From the NCBI RefSeq assembly GCF_003086295.3, contig NC_092050.1, positions 146,946,699 to 147,010,698 of the forward strand: a stretch of 64,000 bases of DNA. The letters are read 5' to 3'. This stretch comes from Arachis hypogaea. Its lineage: Eukaryota; Streptophyta; Magnoliopsida; Fabales; Fabaceae. Under the pieces are notes generated by a model. The model was not told where the DNA came from. It searched no databases and was given only the letters and a program-made list of their open reading frames with translations. Made by a program: the position numbers and the translations under genes. Every line of letters begins with the position of its first letter. Position 1 is the stretch's first letter. Shown piece by piece: positions 47,002 to 58,850 of the stretch.

Positions 47002-47688
47002 AAGAAAAAGAAAAAAAAGAGAGAAAAAGAAAAGAAAAAGTGCAAATAAGAGAAAGGGGACAAAATGCCCCAAAGTAAGTGGTGAAAGCAATGCATATGT
47101 ACGGTACTTAGAATTAGAATGCATGAATATGTGGAAAACATGGTTAATGGATAGTTAGATATTATATTATGATTACATGGATTGTCTAAAGTTAGGTGGC
47201 AAGTTTAAGTTAATTAAGGATTCAGATTTTAGTCCACTTGGCCAAATACAATCCTACCTTGACCCTAACCCCATTACAACCCTTAAAAGACCTCCTGATT
47301 TGTGTATTTGTGCATTAAACTTATGTTGATTGTTAGATGAAGAGCAAGCCTTAGAAAGCAAGGTTAGTAGAGAATTGAGAGAATCGAACCTAAAACACTT
47401 GAGTGATTAGAGTGTATACACCACCAGTAAGGGTTCGATGCTCAATTCCTTGTTCCCTGCTTTCATGAGCTATTTTCTTCTTGCAAGTCTATTTGTACTT
47501 CATTCTTATGATTTGAATTAGTGAAATCCAGTTCATATTTCCTCTTGAGAGATGTGTTTACTTTTAACTAAGTAGGTAGAATCATTTTGCATGTAGTTGC
47601 ATTCATAGGATTGCATTTCATACATTCTACCATTCCTTTTCATCCTTATAGCTTCTCTTGAGTTTAGCATGAGGACATGCTAGTGTTT
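45561..47688 (+). other. 3' non-coding region of element C
   Basis: AT-rich sequence with a CATCTCAGCATGCACCGAAG/GTGTGGGGAGGTCG phrase near 46180-46230, which resembles a second polypurine tract, and a TA microsatellite at 46969-46997. No gene. Confidence 0.5.
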
Positions 47689-47702
47689 AAGTGTGGGGAG
47701 GT
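47689..47702 (+). other. Polypurine tract of element C
   Basis: AAGTGTGGGGAGGT directly before the 3' LTR start TGATAAACC. Confidence 0.75.
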
Positions 47703-49093
47703 TGATAAACCACTATTTCATGGTTTATCTTATGCTCAATTGAGTGGATTTTATCAACTCTTTACCCACTTATTCACACTATTTGCATGGTTTTACATTT
47801 GCCTTCCTAATTATGTGCTATGATTGAAAACATGCTTCTTTGATCTTATATTTGCTTATTATTAATTCTCTCTTATTACCATTAGATGCCTTGATATGTG
47901 TGTTAAGTATTTTCAGATATTATAAGGCAAGGATGGCTTGGAGGATGGGAAGAAAGCATGCAAAAGTGGAAGGAATACAAGAAGTTGGAGAAACTGCTAA
48001 GCTGTCCAGCCTGACCTCTCTACACTCAAACGGCTATAACTTTAGCTACAGAGGTCCAAACGACGCGGTTCCAGTTGCGTTGGAAAGCTAACGTCCGGGG
48101 CTTCGATTTGATATATAATATATTATAGTTTCACTGATGCTAGGCGACGCGACCGCGTGATTCATGCGGCCGCGTCGCAATGACGGAAATCCAGCGTGGC
48201 AAAATTCGAAACCAGCGAATTCTGGACTGTTTTTGACCCAGTTTGCGGCCCAAAAAACACAGATTAGAGGCTATAAAGTAGGAGAATACATCCATTCATA
48301 GAGAGGCTCACATATTTACAATTTTAGGAGTAGATGTAGTTTTTAGAGAGAGAGGTTCTCCCCTCTCTCTTATGATTAGGATTTAGGACTTCTCTTAGTT
48401 TTAGGAGTGACACTCAATCCCAGGTTCTTTATTTTTATTTATTTTTCTTTTTCCAATTTAATTTATGAATTCCCATGTTATGATTTGAACATTTTATTTA
48501 ATATAATTCGAAGTATTTCAGACTCATGATTGCTCTCTTTAATTTATTAATGCCCTGTGTTTATCCAAATTATTTCCATTCAAGTAGAATTTCTCTCTTT
48601 TGGCTTTGGTTGAGACATTGGTAACTCTTGAGTTATCAAACTCATTGTTGATTGAAAATTGGAATTAATCTGTCCACTTAACTTACCTTCATAGTTAGAG
48701 GTTAATAAGGTGGGGAAAGAATCCAATTCTCATCACAATTGATAAGGATAACTAGGATAGGACCTCCAGTTCTTCATACCTTGCCAAGAGTTTATTTTAC
48801 AGTTATTTATTAATTTTTATTGCTTGAAAATATACCTGTGCACATTGCCCAAACTCCAAATTTCTCAAAACCCCCCAATTTATAATCTTCATAACCAATA
48901 ATAAGAACATACCTCCCTGCAATTCCTTGAGAAGACGACCCGAGGTTTGAATACTCGGTTATCAATTTCAAAGGGGTTTGTTACTTGTGACAACCAAAAC
49001 GTTTGTACGAAGGGATTTCTGTCAGTTTAGAGACTATATCTACAACGCGACTGTTTTTATGACATTCTTTACTGGCAAAAAATCTTAACGTCA
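47703..49093 (+). repeat. 3' LTR of element C
   Basis: Same length as the 5' LTR (1391 bp) and collinear with it, with about 30 substitutions by eye, concentrated in CpG-containing stretches. Ends TTAACGTCA before AGCAT. Confidence 0.92.
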
Positions 49094-49347
49094 AGCATGC
49101 ATTCGGAAAACAAAAAGTATTGCCACCACATCAAAATAATTAAACTATTTTAAAATTCGAAATTCATGTACTTTTTTTTCTTTTGCAATTAAAAACGTTT
49201 TTCATTTAAGAAAGGTGATGGATTCATAGGACATTCATATCTTTAAGGCATAGACTCTAAGACACTAATGATCATGTAATAAGACACAAACATAAATAAA
49301 ACATCAAGCATAGTAAACGAAAAACAAAAAAATAAGAACAAGGAAGG

Positions 49348-50150
49348 CTAACCTTCCTCTATGTCAATTCTAGCTGAATTGCAGAGGTGACAAATGAGAT
49401 GATGGAAGGCTAACCTTACCAAAGTAGAGAACTTGTCCGCCACCTTGTAGAGTTCTAGGGATATAACCTCATGAACTTCTACTTCATCTCCAATCATGAT
49501 GCTGTGGATCATGATTGCCCGGTCTATAGTAACTTCAGACCGGTTGCTAGTGGGAATGATTGAGCGTTGGATGAACTCCAACCATCCCCTAGCCACGGGC
49601 TTGAGGTCATGCCTTCTTAGTTGAACCGGCTTCCCTCTTGAATCTCTCTTCCATTGAGCGCCCTCTTCACAAATGTCTATGAGGACTTGGTCCAACCTTT
49701 GATCAAAGTTGACCCTCCTAGTGTAGGGGCGTGCATCTCCTTGCATCATGGGCAAGTTGAATGCCAACCTTATATTTTTCAGACTGAAATCTAAGTATTT
49801 CTCCCGGACCATTGTAAGCCAATTCTTTGGGTCCGGGTTCACACTTTGATCATGGTTCTTGGTGATCCATGTATTGGCATAGAACTCTTGAACCATTAAG
49901 ATCCTGACTTGTTGAATGGGGTTGGTAAGAATTTCCCAACCTCTTCTTCGAATCTCATGTCGGATCTCCGGATATTCACCCTTTTGAGCTTGAAAGGGAC
50001 CTCGGGGATCACCTTCTTCTTGGCCACAACTTCATAGAAGTGGTCTTGATGCACCCTTGAGATGAATCTATCCATCTTCCATGACTCGGAGGTGGAAGCT
50101 TTTGCCTTCCCTTTCCTCTTTCTAGAGGTTTCTCCGGCCTTTGGTGCTAT
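49348..50150 (-). pseudogene. Element B: putative plant transposon protein domain
   Basis: The ORF from 49896 encodes MVQEFYANTWITKNHDQS, LDFSLKNIRLAFNLP, ARGWLEFIQRSIIPTSNRSE and IHSIMIGDEVEVHEVI, the pattern of the 'putative plant transposon protein' domain (Pfam PF20167 type) that follows gag in many plant LTR elements. Upstream coding sequence (KRKGKAKASTSESWKMDRFI near 50110) is separated from it by a frameshift near 49980. The function is unknown. It stands where pol would be. Confidence 0.65.
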
Positions 50151-50639
50151 AAATGGTTATGAAAAAATAAAAAGCAACGCTTTTACCACACCAAACTTAG
50201 AAGGTTTGCTCGTCCTCGAGCAAAAGATAAAAGAAGAGAGTAGAGGAAGAAGAAATAGAGGAGATGGAGGGGGGTTAGTGTTTCGGCCAAGGGGGAGAAG
50301 GAGTGTTTATGTTGTGTGAAAATGAAGGAGTGAAGATGGGTTTATATAAGAGTGGAGAGAGGGGTAGGGTTCGGCCATGTATGGGTGGGTTTGGGAGAGA
50401 AAGCGGTTTGAATTTGAATGGTGAGGTTGGTGGGGTTTTATGATGGACGGATGTGGATTGGTGAAGAGATTATGGAGAAGAGGGTAGGATTTGATAGGTG
50501 AGGGGTATTTGAGGAAGGGTGTTATGGGAAGGTGTGAAGAAGAGAGAGAGAGAGATGAGGTAGGTGGGGATCCTGTGGGGTCCACAGATCTTGAGGTATC
50601 AAGGATTTCTCATCCCTGCACCATATTAACGTGTAAACG

Positions 50640-50875
50640 CCCCTTCCTGTGCCAATCCTAGCGTTAAACGCCAGGTTGCTGCCCATTTCTGGCGTTTAAC
50701 GCCAGCTTTTCTCCCATTTCTGGCGTTTAACGCCAGCTTTGTGCCCGTTTCTGGCGTTAAACGCTAGCTCTGTGCCCATTTCTGGTGTTAAACGCCTAGA
50801 ATGGTGCCAGACTGGGCGTTTAATGCCCATTCTGCTACCCTTACTGGCGTTTAAACGCCAGTAAGCTTCTCCTCC
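50640..50875. repeat. GGCGTTTAACGCC array in element B, 3' side
   Basis: Six or more copies of the palindrome GGCGTTTAACGCC or variants (GGCGTTAAACGCC, GGCGTTTAAACGCC), separated by CAGCTTTGTGCCCGTTTCT-like spacers. Sequence at 50160-50640 is G/A-rich on the plus strand with no recognised domain. Confidence 0.85.
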
Positions 50876-51067
50876 AGGGTGTGCTATTTTTAATATTATT
50901 TTTCATTCTGTTTTTGCTTTTTCAGTTGTTTTTGTGACTTCACATGATCATCAACCTACAGAAAATATAAAATAACAATAGAAAATAGAAATTTAACATA
51001 GATAAGTAAAGATTGGGTTGCCTCCCAACAAGTTCTTCTTTAATGTCAATAGATTGGTAGTGGGCTC

Positions 51068-51679
51068 TCATGGAGCCTCACAGATACTCAGAGCATGATG
51101 ATGGCCTCCCAACACCAACTTAGAGTTTGACTGTGGGGGCTCTAATTGACTCTGCATTAAGAGAAGCTTTTCATGCTTCCTCTCCATGGTTACAGAGGGA
51201 GATCCTTGAGCTTTAAACACAAGGGAGTCCTCATTCACTTGGAGGACCAATTCTCCTCTGTCAACATCAATCACAGCTTTTACTAGGATGATGGATTCAT
51301 CCATACACTTCCCAGTATCTAGGATTATGAAATCAGCAGGGATGTAATGGTCTTCAACCTTTACCAAGACATCTTCTACAAGTCCATAAGCCTATTTTCT
51401 TGAATTATCTACCATCTCTAGTGAGATTCTTGCAGCTTGTACCTCAAGGATCCCTAGCTTCTCCCTTACAGAGAGAGGCATGAGGTTTATATTTGACCCC
51501 AGGTCACACAGAGCCTTCTCAAAGGTCATGGTGCCTATGGTATAAGGTATTGAGAACTTTCCAGGATCCTGTCTCTTCTGAGGTAATCTCTGCCTAGTCA
51601 AGTCATCCAGTTCTTTGGTAAGCAACGGGGGTTCATCCTCCCAAATCTCATTACGAAATAGCTTGGCATTTAACCTCAT
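51068..51679 (-). pseudogene. Element B: aspartic protease region
   Basis: On the minus strand, KFSIPYTIGTMTFEKALCDL then GSNINLMPLSVREKLGI. Athila-type proteases have CDLGASINLMP; here the D-L-G core is present and the following Ala is Ser/Asn. Downstream VEDHYIPADFIILD and a second block to 51068 complete the domain. A stop at about 51390 splits it. It would mature the gag protein. Confidence 0.8.
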
Positions 51680-51779
51680 GATTGCTCCAAGGTACTTAGC
51701 AACTTGCTCTTCAGTAACATCTTCATCTTCTTCAGAGGAAGAATACTCATCAGAGCTTATAATGGCAGAAGTAAATTTA

Positions 51780-53932
51780 ATAGAATCTCTATGGTCTCTG
51801 TATGAGCCTCAGATTCCCATGGTTCCTCATTAAGGAACTCCTTGGAGGCCAGTGGACGTCCATTGAGGTCTTCCTCAGTGGAAATCACTGCCTTTCCCTC
51901 ATCTATGCATTCGGCCATGTGGGACGTGTTTATGGCCTTGCATTCTCTCTTTGGGTTCTCTTCTGCATTGCTTGGAAGAGTACTAGAGGGAGTTCAGTAA
52001 CTTTCTTACTCAGCTGACCCACTTGTGCCTCCAAATTTCTAATAGAGGACCTTGCTTCAGTCATGAAACTTTGAGTGGTTTTAATTAGATCAGAGACTAT
52101 GGTTGCTAAGTCAGAGTGGCTCTGCTTAGAATTCTCTGTCTGTTGCTGAAAAGATGATGGAAAAGGCTTGCTATTGCTAAACCTATTTCTTCCACCATTA
52201 CTGTTGTTGAAACCTTGTTGAGGCATCTGCTGGTCCTTCCATGAGAGATTTGGATGATTTCTCCATGAAGGATTATAGGTGTTTCCATAGGATTCTCCCA
52301 TGTAATTCACCTCTTCCATTGCTGGGTTCTTAGGATCATAAGCTTCTTCTTCAGATGAGACTTCTTTGGTACTGCCTGTTGCTGCTTGCATGCCAGGCAG
52401 ACTCTGAGAAATCATATTGACTTGCTGAGTCAATATTTTGTTCTGAGCCAATATGACATTAAAAGTATCAATCTCAAAAACTCCGTTCTTCTGATTTGTC
52501 CCATTATTCACAGGATTCCTTTCAGAAGTGTACATGAATTGGTTATTTGCAACTATTTCAATGAGTTCCTGGGCTTCTGCAGGCGTCTTCTTCAGATGAA
52601 GAGATTCTCCAGCAGAGCTGTCCAATGACATCTTGGACAGTTCAGACAGACCATCATAGAAGATACCTATGATTAGGGGTGTTCGCGGTAAGGTTTGGAT
52701 CGGTTTTGAGTAAAAAACTCATCCGATCCGAACACTAATTTTACTTGCGGTGCGGTTTGGATTGGATGCTTTTAAAAAAAAATCCGATCCGATCCAATCC
52801 AATTTCAAGCGATTTGGATTGGATTGGATTTGCGGTTTTATAAATTAAAAAAATTAAATACATATAACAAGTCTCAACAATATATTAAAAAGCCAACGAT
52901 AACATAACAATATAAATAAAATTATAGGTTAGTTAAAATAAATAAATAAATAATATTTTGAACGTAAAATATTTATTAAATAATAATAATACATGAATAA
53001 TATAAAAATGTATAAACAATTGAACATGTTATAAGTATAATTGTAAATATAATAATAAAATAATAATATTATAACACATTGTGCGGTTTGGATTGGATTG
53101 GATCGGTTATGAAAAGTAGATCCAAAATCCGATCCGATCCAGCGGTTTACAAAAAATAGAATCCAATCAAATCCGAATTAGTGCAGTTTTAATCGGTTTT
53201 CGGGTTGGATTGGATTGGATGAGCGTTTTAATTTGGATCGGTTTGGATTTGAACACCCCTACCTATGATGCTCCATTCTGAAAGCATGTCAGAAGGACAC
53301 CTTCTGATCAATTACTTGTATCTTTCCCAAGCTTCATAGAGGGATTCAGCTTCCTTCTGTCTGAAGGTTTGAAATTCCACTCTAAGCTTACTCAATTTTT
53401 AAGGTGGAAAGAACTTTGCCAAGAAGGCATTGACTAGCTTTTCCCAAGAGTTCAGGCTTTCTTTAGGTTGTGAGTCCAACCATGTCCTAGCTCTGTCTCT
53501 TATAGCAAAAGGGAAGAGCATAAGTCTGTAGACCTCAGGGTCAACCCCATTGGTCTTAACAGTATCACAGATTTGCAAGAATTCAGCTAAGAACTGATGA
53601 GGATCTTCTAATGAAAGTCCATGAAACTTGCAATTCTATTGCATTAGAGAAACTAATTGAGGCTTAAGCTCAAAGTTGTTTGCTCCAATGGCAGGGATAG
53701 AGATGCTTCTCCCATAGAAGTCGGGAGTAGGTGCAGTAAAGTCACCAAGCACCTTCCTTGCATTGTTGGCATTGTTGTTGTTTTCGGCTGCCATGGCTTC
53801 TTCTTGTTTGAAAATTTCTGTTAGGTCCTCCACAGAGAGTTATACTTTAGCTTCTCTTAGCTTTCTCTTCAAGGTCCTTTCAGGTTCAGGATCAGCTTCA
53901 ACAAGAATGCCCTTGTCCTTGCTCCTGCTCAT
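51780..53932 (-). pseudogene. Element B: gag, interrupted by a hAT MITE
   Basis: Minus-strand start MSRSKDKGILVEADPEPERT. After stops the gag core shows LEDPHQFLAEFLQICDTVKT, YRLMLFPFAIRDRARTWLDS and WEKLVNAFLAKFFPP (retrotransposon gag, PF03732 type). The frame is broken by the hAT MITE at 52674-53261 and resumes as IFYDGLSELSKMSLDSSAGE through AQELIEIVANNQFMYTSERN. Downstream is Gln/Asn/Ser-rich sequence and EAQVGQLSKKV. No CCHC knuckle is seen, as is usual for Athila gag. Confidence 0.85.
52674..53261. mobile_element. hAT-type MITE inside the gag of element B
   Basis: 588 bp, with inverted termini TAGGGGTGTTC and GAACACCCCTA and a perfect 8-bp duplication CCTATGAT (52666-52673 and 53262-53269). 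The subterminal regions contain many GGATCGGATT and TTGGATTGGATTGG-like repeats on both strands. The centre is AT-rich. It splits an otherwise continuous gag sequence. Confidence 0.95.
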
Positions 53933-54119
53933 ATGAAAGAGAGAAGAGGAAAGTATGGAATCCTCTATATCACAGTATAGAGATTCCTTGAGGTGTCAGA
54001 GGAAAAGAAGAATAGAAGGAGGAGGTAGAGAGGAGATAATTCGAACTTATAGAGAGAGAGTCCGAATTGCTGATAGTGGAGGAGTGTTAGTCATTAAATA
54101 GAAGGATGTGAGAAGAGGG

Positions 54120-54620
54120 GAAGAATTTTCGAAAACAAATTAAAAAGATTTTGAAATAATTAAAAGAAATTTTGAAAAAAAATGGTTGATAATTTTCGAA
54201 AATTGAAATTGAGGTAATAGTTAATTGATTTTGAAAAAGATTTTGAAATTAGAAATAAAAAAAGATATGATTGAAAATTATTTTGAAAAAGATGTGATTG
54301 AGAAGATATGATTGAGAAGATATGATTGAAAATCAAATTAAAAAAAAAGGAAGTTTTCAAATTAAAGTTGATTACTTGACTAACAAGAAATTAAAAGACA
54401 TGATTCTAGAATTTAAAATTTGATCCTTTCTTAATAGGCAAGTAACAACTTGAAAATTTTGAATTAAATCATTAATTGTAGCAAGAATTTTCGAAAATGA
54501 AAAAAAAATGGAAAGAAATTGATTTTGAAAAGATATGATTGAAAAGATATGATTTGAAAAAAAATTTGATTTTGAAAAATTATGAAAATTCGAAAAAGAT
54601 TTGAATTAAAAACAAAATCT
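54120..54620 (-). other. Low-complexity leader of element B
   Basis: Repeats of AAAGATATGATTGAAAA and TTTTGAAAAAG fill the stretch between gag and the palindrome array. No coding sequence. Confidence 0.6.
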
Positions 54621-54629
54621 TTCCTCTTG

Positions 54630-54785
54630 TGCCATCCTGGCGTTAAACGCTCAGAATGGTATCCATTCTGGCGTTTAACGCCCAAAATACTACCTTTTTG
54701 GGCGTTTAACGCCCAGCCAGGTACCCTGGCTGGCGTTTAAACGCTAGTTTTCCTTCTTCAATGGGCGTTTTGAACGCCCAGCTTT
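54630..54785. repeat. GGCGTTTAACGCC array in element B, 5' side
   Basis: Five copies of GGCGTTTAACGCC-like palindromes, including GGGCGTTTAACGCCC and GGGCGTTTTGAACGCCC. This is the second such array in element B; variants also occur in the LTR. Confidence 0.85.
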
Positions 54786-55334
54786 TTCTCTGTAATTCCT
54801 CTGCTGAATATTATGAATCTTCAATTCTCTGTATTATTGACTTGAAAAGACATAGTTTTGAAAATTTTTTGAATTTTTTTTAATGATGAGAAATAATCAA
54901 AATGCAACTAATCATGGAAAACTAAGATTAAACAAACAATGCATGCAAGACACCAAAGAGAATAATGAAACACACAAAACAAGAGAATTTAAAGATACTA
55001 ACAAATTGAAAATGCATATGAAAAATAATGAAACACACAAAACAAGAGAATTTAAAGATCAGAGCAATGAAATTATCAAGAACAACTTGAAGATTAATGA
55101 AGAACATAATGCATGTATTTGAAGAATGCAAGAAGAAGAAAGACATGCAATTGACACCAAACTTAAGAATTGACACTAAACTCAAACAAGAAACATAAAA
55201 TATTTTTTATTTAAAGATTTTATGAATTTTTTTTGTGATTTTTCGAAAATTATTTGGAAAAGAAAATAAAGAGATTCAAAATTCTTAATAAGAATTCCAG
55301 GAATCATGCAATGTTAGTCTAAAACTCCGGTCCA

Positions 55335-55560
55335 TGAATTAGACATGGCTTACTAGCCAGCCAAGCTTTCAGGGAAAGCTTCGGTTCAAAACACTAGACA
55401 TGGCCAATGGCCAGCCAAGCTTTAGCAGATCATTACGTTCAACAGCAAGTTTGATAGGAATCAATAAGCCCTTGTGATGATAAGTTGAAACCTCGGTCCA
55501 AAAATTTAGACATGGTTTCACAACCAGCCAAACTTCAACAAATCATCATGAAACTCTAGA
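55335..55560. repeat. Short tandem repeat in the leader of element B
   Basis: Three degenerate units contain TTAGACATGGCTTACTAGCC, CTAGACATGGCCAATGGCC and TTAGACATGGTTTCACAACC, each followed by AGCCAAGCTT or AGCCAAACTT. Confidence 0.65.
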
Positions 55561-55718
55561 ATTCATTCTTAAAAATTCTGAAGAACAAAGTAAAATATAT
55601 TTTTATTTTTTATTTTTTTGAAATTTTTCAAAAATTAAAAAGTAAAAAGCTTAAACATAAAATAAAATTACCTAATCTGAGCAACAAGATGAACCGTCAG
55701 TTGTCCAAACTCGAACAA

Positions 55719-55736
55719 TCCCCGGCAACGGCGCCA
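55719..55736 (-). other. Primer-binding site of element B
   Basis: The minus strand reads TGGCGCCGTTGCCGGGGA, complementary to the 3' end of tRNA-Asp, six bases inside the 5' LTR. This is the Athila-clade primer. Confidence 0.88.
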
Positions 55737-55742
55737 AAAACT

Positions 55743-57431
55743 TGGTGCACGAAATTGTGATCATCAATGGTGCCAACAGCTTGGTACGCACAATTGTAAT
55801 CTCAACAATTTATCACAACTCTGCACAACTAACCAGCAAGTGCACTGGGTCGTCCAAGTAATAAACCTTACGTGAGTAAGGGTCGATCCCACGAAGATTG
55901 TCGGCTTGAAGCAAGCCATGGTCATCTTGTAAATCTCAGTCAGGCAGATTCAAATGGTTATGGAGAATTGATAATTAAAAGATGAATAAAACATAAAATA
56001 AGATAGAGATACTTATGTAATTCATTGGTGAGAATTTCAGATAAGCGTATGAAGATGCTTTGTTCCTTCTAAACCTCTGCTTTCCTATTGCATTCTTCCA
56101 ATCATTCATACTCCTTTCCATGGCAAGCTTATGTTGGGTTTCACCGTTGTCAATGGCTACCTTCCGTTCTCTCAGTGAAAATAGTCCAAATGCGCTGTCA
56201 CCGCACAACTAATCATCTGTCGGTTCTTGATCATGTTGGAATAGGATCCATTGATCCTTTTGCGTCTGTCACTACGCCCAACACTCGCGAGTTTGAAGCT
56301 CGTCATAGTCATCCCTTCCCAGATCCTACTCGGAATACCACAAACAAGATTTAGACTTTCTGGATCTCATGAATGCTGCCAATTAATTCTAGCCTATACC
56401 ACGAAGACTCTGATCTCATGGAATGGAAGGCTCGGTTGTCAGGCGAGGCAACCATGCGTCATGAACCAGAAGGCTAAGAGATACGCACTCAAGCTATTGC
56501 AAGTAGAACGGAAGTGGTTGTCGGGCACGCGTTCATAGGTGAGAATGATGATGAGTGTCACGGATCATCACATTCATCAGGTTGAAGAACGAGTGTATAT
56601 ATTAGAGAAGAAATAGGCTTGAGTTGAATAGAAAAACAATAGTACTTTGCATTAATTCATGAGGAATAGCAGAGCTCCACACCTTAATCTATGGTGTGTA
56701 GAAACTCTACCGTTGAAAATACATAAGAACAAAAGGTCTAGGCATGGCTGTGAGGCCAGCCCCAAACGTGAACATACAAGTTCCAAAGGTTTAAAGTATG
56801 AAAAAGGTCTGTAAATACAATAGCAAAAGGTCCTATTTATAGAAAACTAGTAGCCTAGGGTTTACAGAAATGAGTAAATGATGCAGAATCCACTTTCGGG
56901 CCCACTTGGAGTGTGCTTGGGCTGAGCATTGAAGCTTTCACATGTAGAGACTTTTTGTTGGAGTTAAACTCCAGCTTTTGTGCCAGTTTGGGTGTTTAAC
57001 TCCAGCTTTTATGCCAGTTCTGGCGTTTTGATGCCAGAATTTCTATGCTGACTTGGAACGCCGGTTTGGGCCATCAAATCTCGAGCAAAGTATGGACTAT
57101 TATATATTGATGGAAAGCCCAGAATGTCTATTTTTCAACACAATTGAGAGCACGCCAATTGAGCTTCTGTAGCTCCAAAAAATCCACTTCGAGTGCAAGA
57201 AGGTCAGAATCCAACAACATTTGCAGTCCTTTTCCAGCCTCTGAATCAGATTTTTACTCAGGTCCCTCAATTTCAGCTAGAAAATACCTGAAATCATAGA
57301 AAAAAACACACAAACTCATAGTACAGTCCAGAAATGTGATTTTTGAATAAAAACATAATAAAAACTAACTAAAATATACTAAAAACATACTAAAAACAAT
57401 GCCAAAAAGCGTATAAATTATTCGCTCATCA
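55743..57431 (-). repeat. 5' LTR of element B
   Basis: 1689 bp, collinear with 38782-40479 with scattered substitutions and small indels. It contains the same TATAAATAGGACC box near 56835 and the long plus-strand frame at 56251-56538, which also has a counterpart in the other LTR and is not a gene. Confidence 0.9.
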
Positions 57432-57436
57432 GGGAC

Positions 57437-58700
57437 CCAGAAGGTTAACTCCCCATTGGGAGAAGGGTCGTGAAGCCATAACGGAGCTTAGCTCTTCTGG
57501 CGGTGTGTTATGGAAGTATGTGTTTTCTTGGCATTTCTTGCATTTCTTAACAAACTCCTAAGCATCCGCCATTATGGAGGGCCAGTAGTAACTAGCTCTA
57601 ACGAGCTTTTGAGCTAAGAATTTCCCCCCAATGTGGTGTCCACAACATCCTTCATGCACTTCCCTTAGGACATACTCCGTCTGATCGGGCCGTAAGCACT
57701 TCAGTAAGAGTTGGTTGAGCCCTCTCTTGTATAGCTACCCCTGTATCACTACGTACTTGGCGGCCTCCCTTCTCACAACTTTGGCTTCTTTCTCGTTTTT
57801 CGGCAACTATCGTTCTTCAAGAAAACGTCGAATCCGGCTGATCTAAGAAAGAGGTTCTTCTTGAGCCTGGGTCAAACAGAGGGCCACCGATGGCTCCTTC
57901 ACCAAGCCCTAGATGAGAGATCGGTTTTCGGTTCCAGGCTTGGTGCTTGCCAGTTTTGACAAAAGGCCTGCTCTAGCATTTCTCTCCTTGGGTACATGCT
58001 GTACCACTACCTACTCAAAATTCTTGCATAACTGTTTAGTTCTTTCCAAATATATTTGGAATAACGGGTTCCGAGCTTGGTATGTCCCGTTCACTTGTGG
58101 GGTCACGATCTGAGAGTCACTGTTAACTCAAGATTTGCTACTCTGACCTCTTTGGCTAAAATTAAGCCACCAATGATAGCTTCGTATCCGGCTTGGTTGT
58201 TCAAGACCAAAAATTCAAATTTGATAGATTGCTTGTAAGTTATTCCTTCTGAGCTTTCTAAAATGTTCTCGGCTCCTCCGAACACTTGGTTGGAAGCTCC
58301 GTCAACATGGAGTTTCCACCGCGTGCTCAGGACCTCGGGAACGTCTCCGGTCACTTCAACTAAGAAATCAACCATAGCTTGTGCTTTGATCCCGTGCCAA
58401 GATTCATACTGGATGTCGTACTGAGATAGTTCTATTTCTCAAGTCATTATTCATCCCGCTAGGTCAGGCTTCTACAAAATTTGTCGAATTGCCTGGTCAG
58501 TTTACAGTGTGATTGGGTGTCCTTGAAAGTATTGTCTTAACCTCTGAGAGGAGACTAACAAGACTTAAACTAATTTCTGTAGCCTAGTATATCTCATTTC
58601 TGCTCCCTGGAGCACCTTACTTATGAAGTACACAGGCTGTTGTTGCTTGTTCTCTTCCTGGACTAGGGCAGCCGCCATAGCCTCTTTCGTAAATATACTC
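57437..58700 (-). pseudogene. Ty3-gypsy element A: RNase H and integrase N-terminus
   Basis: On the minus strand, in order: EAMAAALVQEENKQQQPVYF (end of reverse transcriptase), ISKVLQGAEMRYTRLQKLV, a second RNase H-like part with WKLHVDGASNQVFGGAENIL and NNQAGYEAIIGGLILAKEV, then the integrase zinc-finger region and PEELSSVMASRPFSQWGVN up to LLGP, where element B begins. The two RNase H-like parts are typical of the Tat/Ogre lineages. Many stops are present. The catalytic part of the reverse transcriptase and everything upstream is lost at about 58700. Confidence 0.8.
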
Positions 58701-58850
58701 CTGATGCGAGCCATGTTCTGGAGCCGAAATCAGTTCAAGTGAAGGAAGATCTGATACTACCGGTAACTCTGGTTAGGAATGATGACACCAGCATCAAGCG
58801 TTTGCGCAGAAAGAAAGTATCATTGGTGAAATTGGGTTTGATCTAGCTTG
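58690..58850 (+). pseudogene. Chromovirus-like pol C-terminus
   Basis: The plus strand encodes YTPDASHVLEPKSVQVKEDL, then ILPVTLVRNDDTSIKRLRRK and KVSLVKLGLI before a stop. This is the C-terminal tail of plant Ty3-gypsy chromovirus polyproteins, where intact copies have SHV-x-x-x-x-x-VQV...D and LRGKEI-x-LVKV-x-W. The chromodomain-proximal Trp is missing. It begins exactly where the minus-strand element A sequence ends. Confidence 0.7.

Larger units (their letters stand above)
41307..49098 (+). mobile_element. Element C: non-autonomous LTR retrotransposon with target duplication
   Basis: The LTRs (41312-42702 and 47703-49093) are both 1391 bp, begin TGATAAACCAC and end TTAACGTCA, and are flanked by a perfect duplication AGCAT (41307-41311 and 49094-49098). 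A tRNA-Asp primer-binding site follows the 5' LTR, and GTGTGGGGAGG precedes the 3' LTR. By eye the LTRs differ at about 30 of 1391 positions, mostly transitions, so the insertion is fairly recent. The interior has no gag, protease, reverse transcriptase or integrase; it has one long ORF (43291-44784) and a GC-rich palindrome array. Confidence 0.92.
38777..57436 (-). mobile_element. Element B: Athila-type LTR retrotransposon with target duplication
   Basis: The LTRs are 38782-40479 and 55743-57431, both with TGATGAGCGAATAA/GGATAA and CGTGCACCA termini on the minus strand. They are flanked by a perfect 5-bp duplication GGGAC (38777-38781 and 57432-57436). The primer-binding site complements tRNA-Asp, as in the Athila clade. 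On the minus strand the order is PBS, gag, protease, a plant-transposon domain and polypurine tract. No reverse transcriptase, RNase H or integrase was found in the interior, so B is non-autonomous; peanut has such families (Feral beside FIDEL), but I cannot assign B to one by eye. Element C is inserted in it. Confidence 0.9.
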
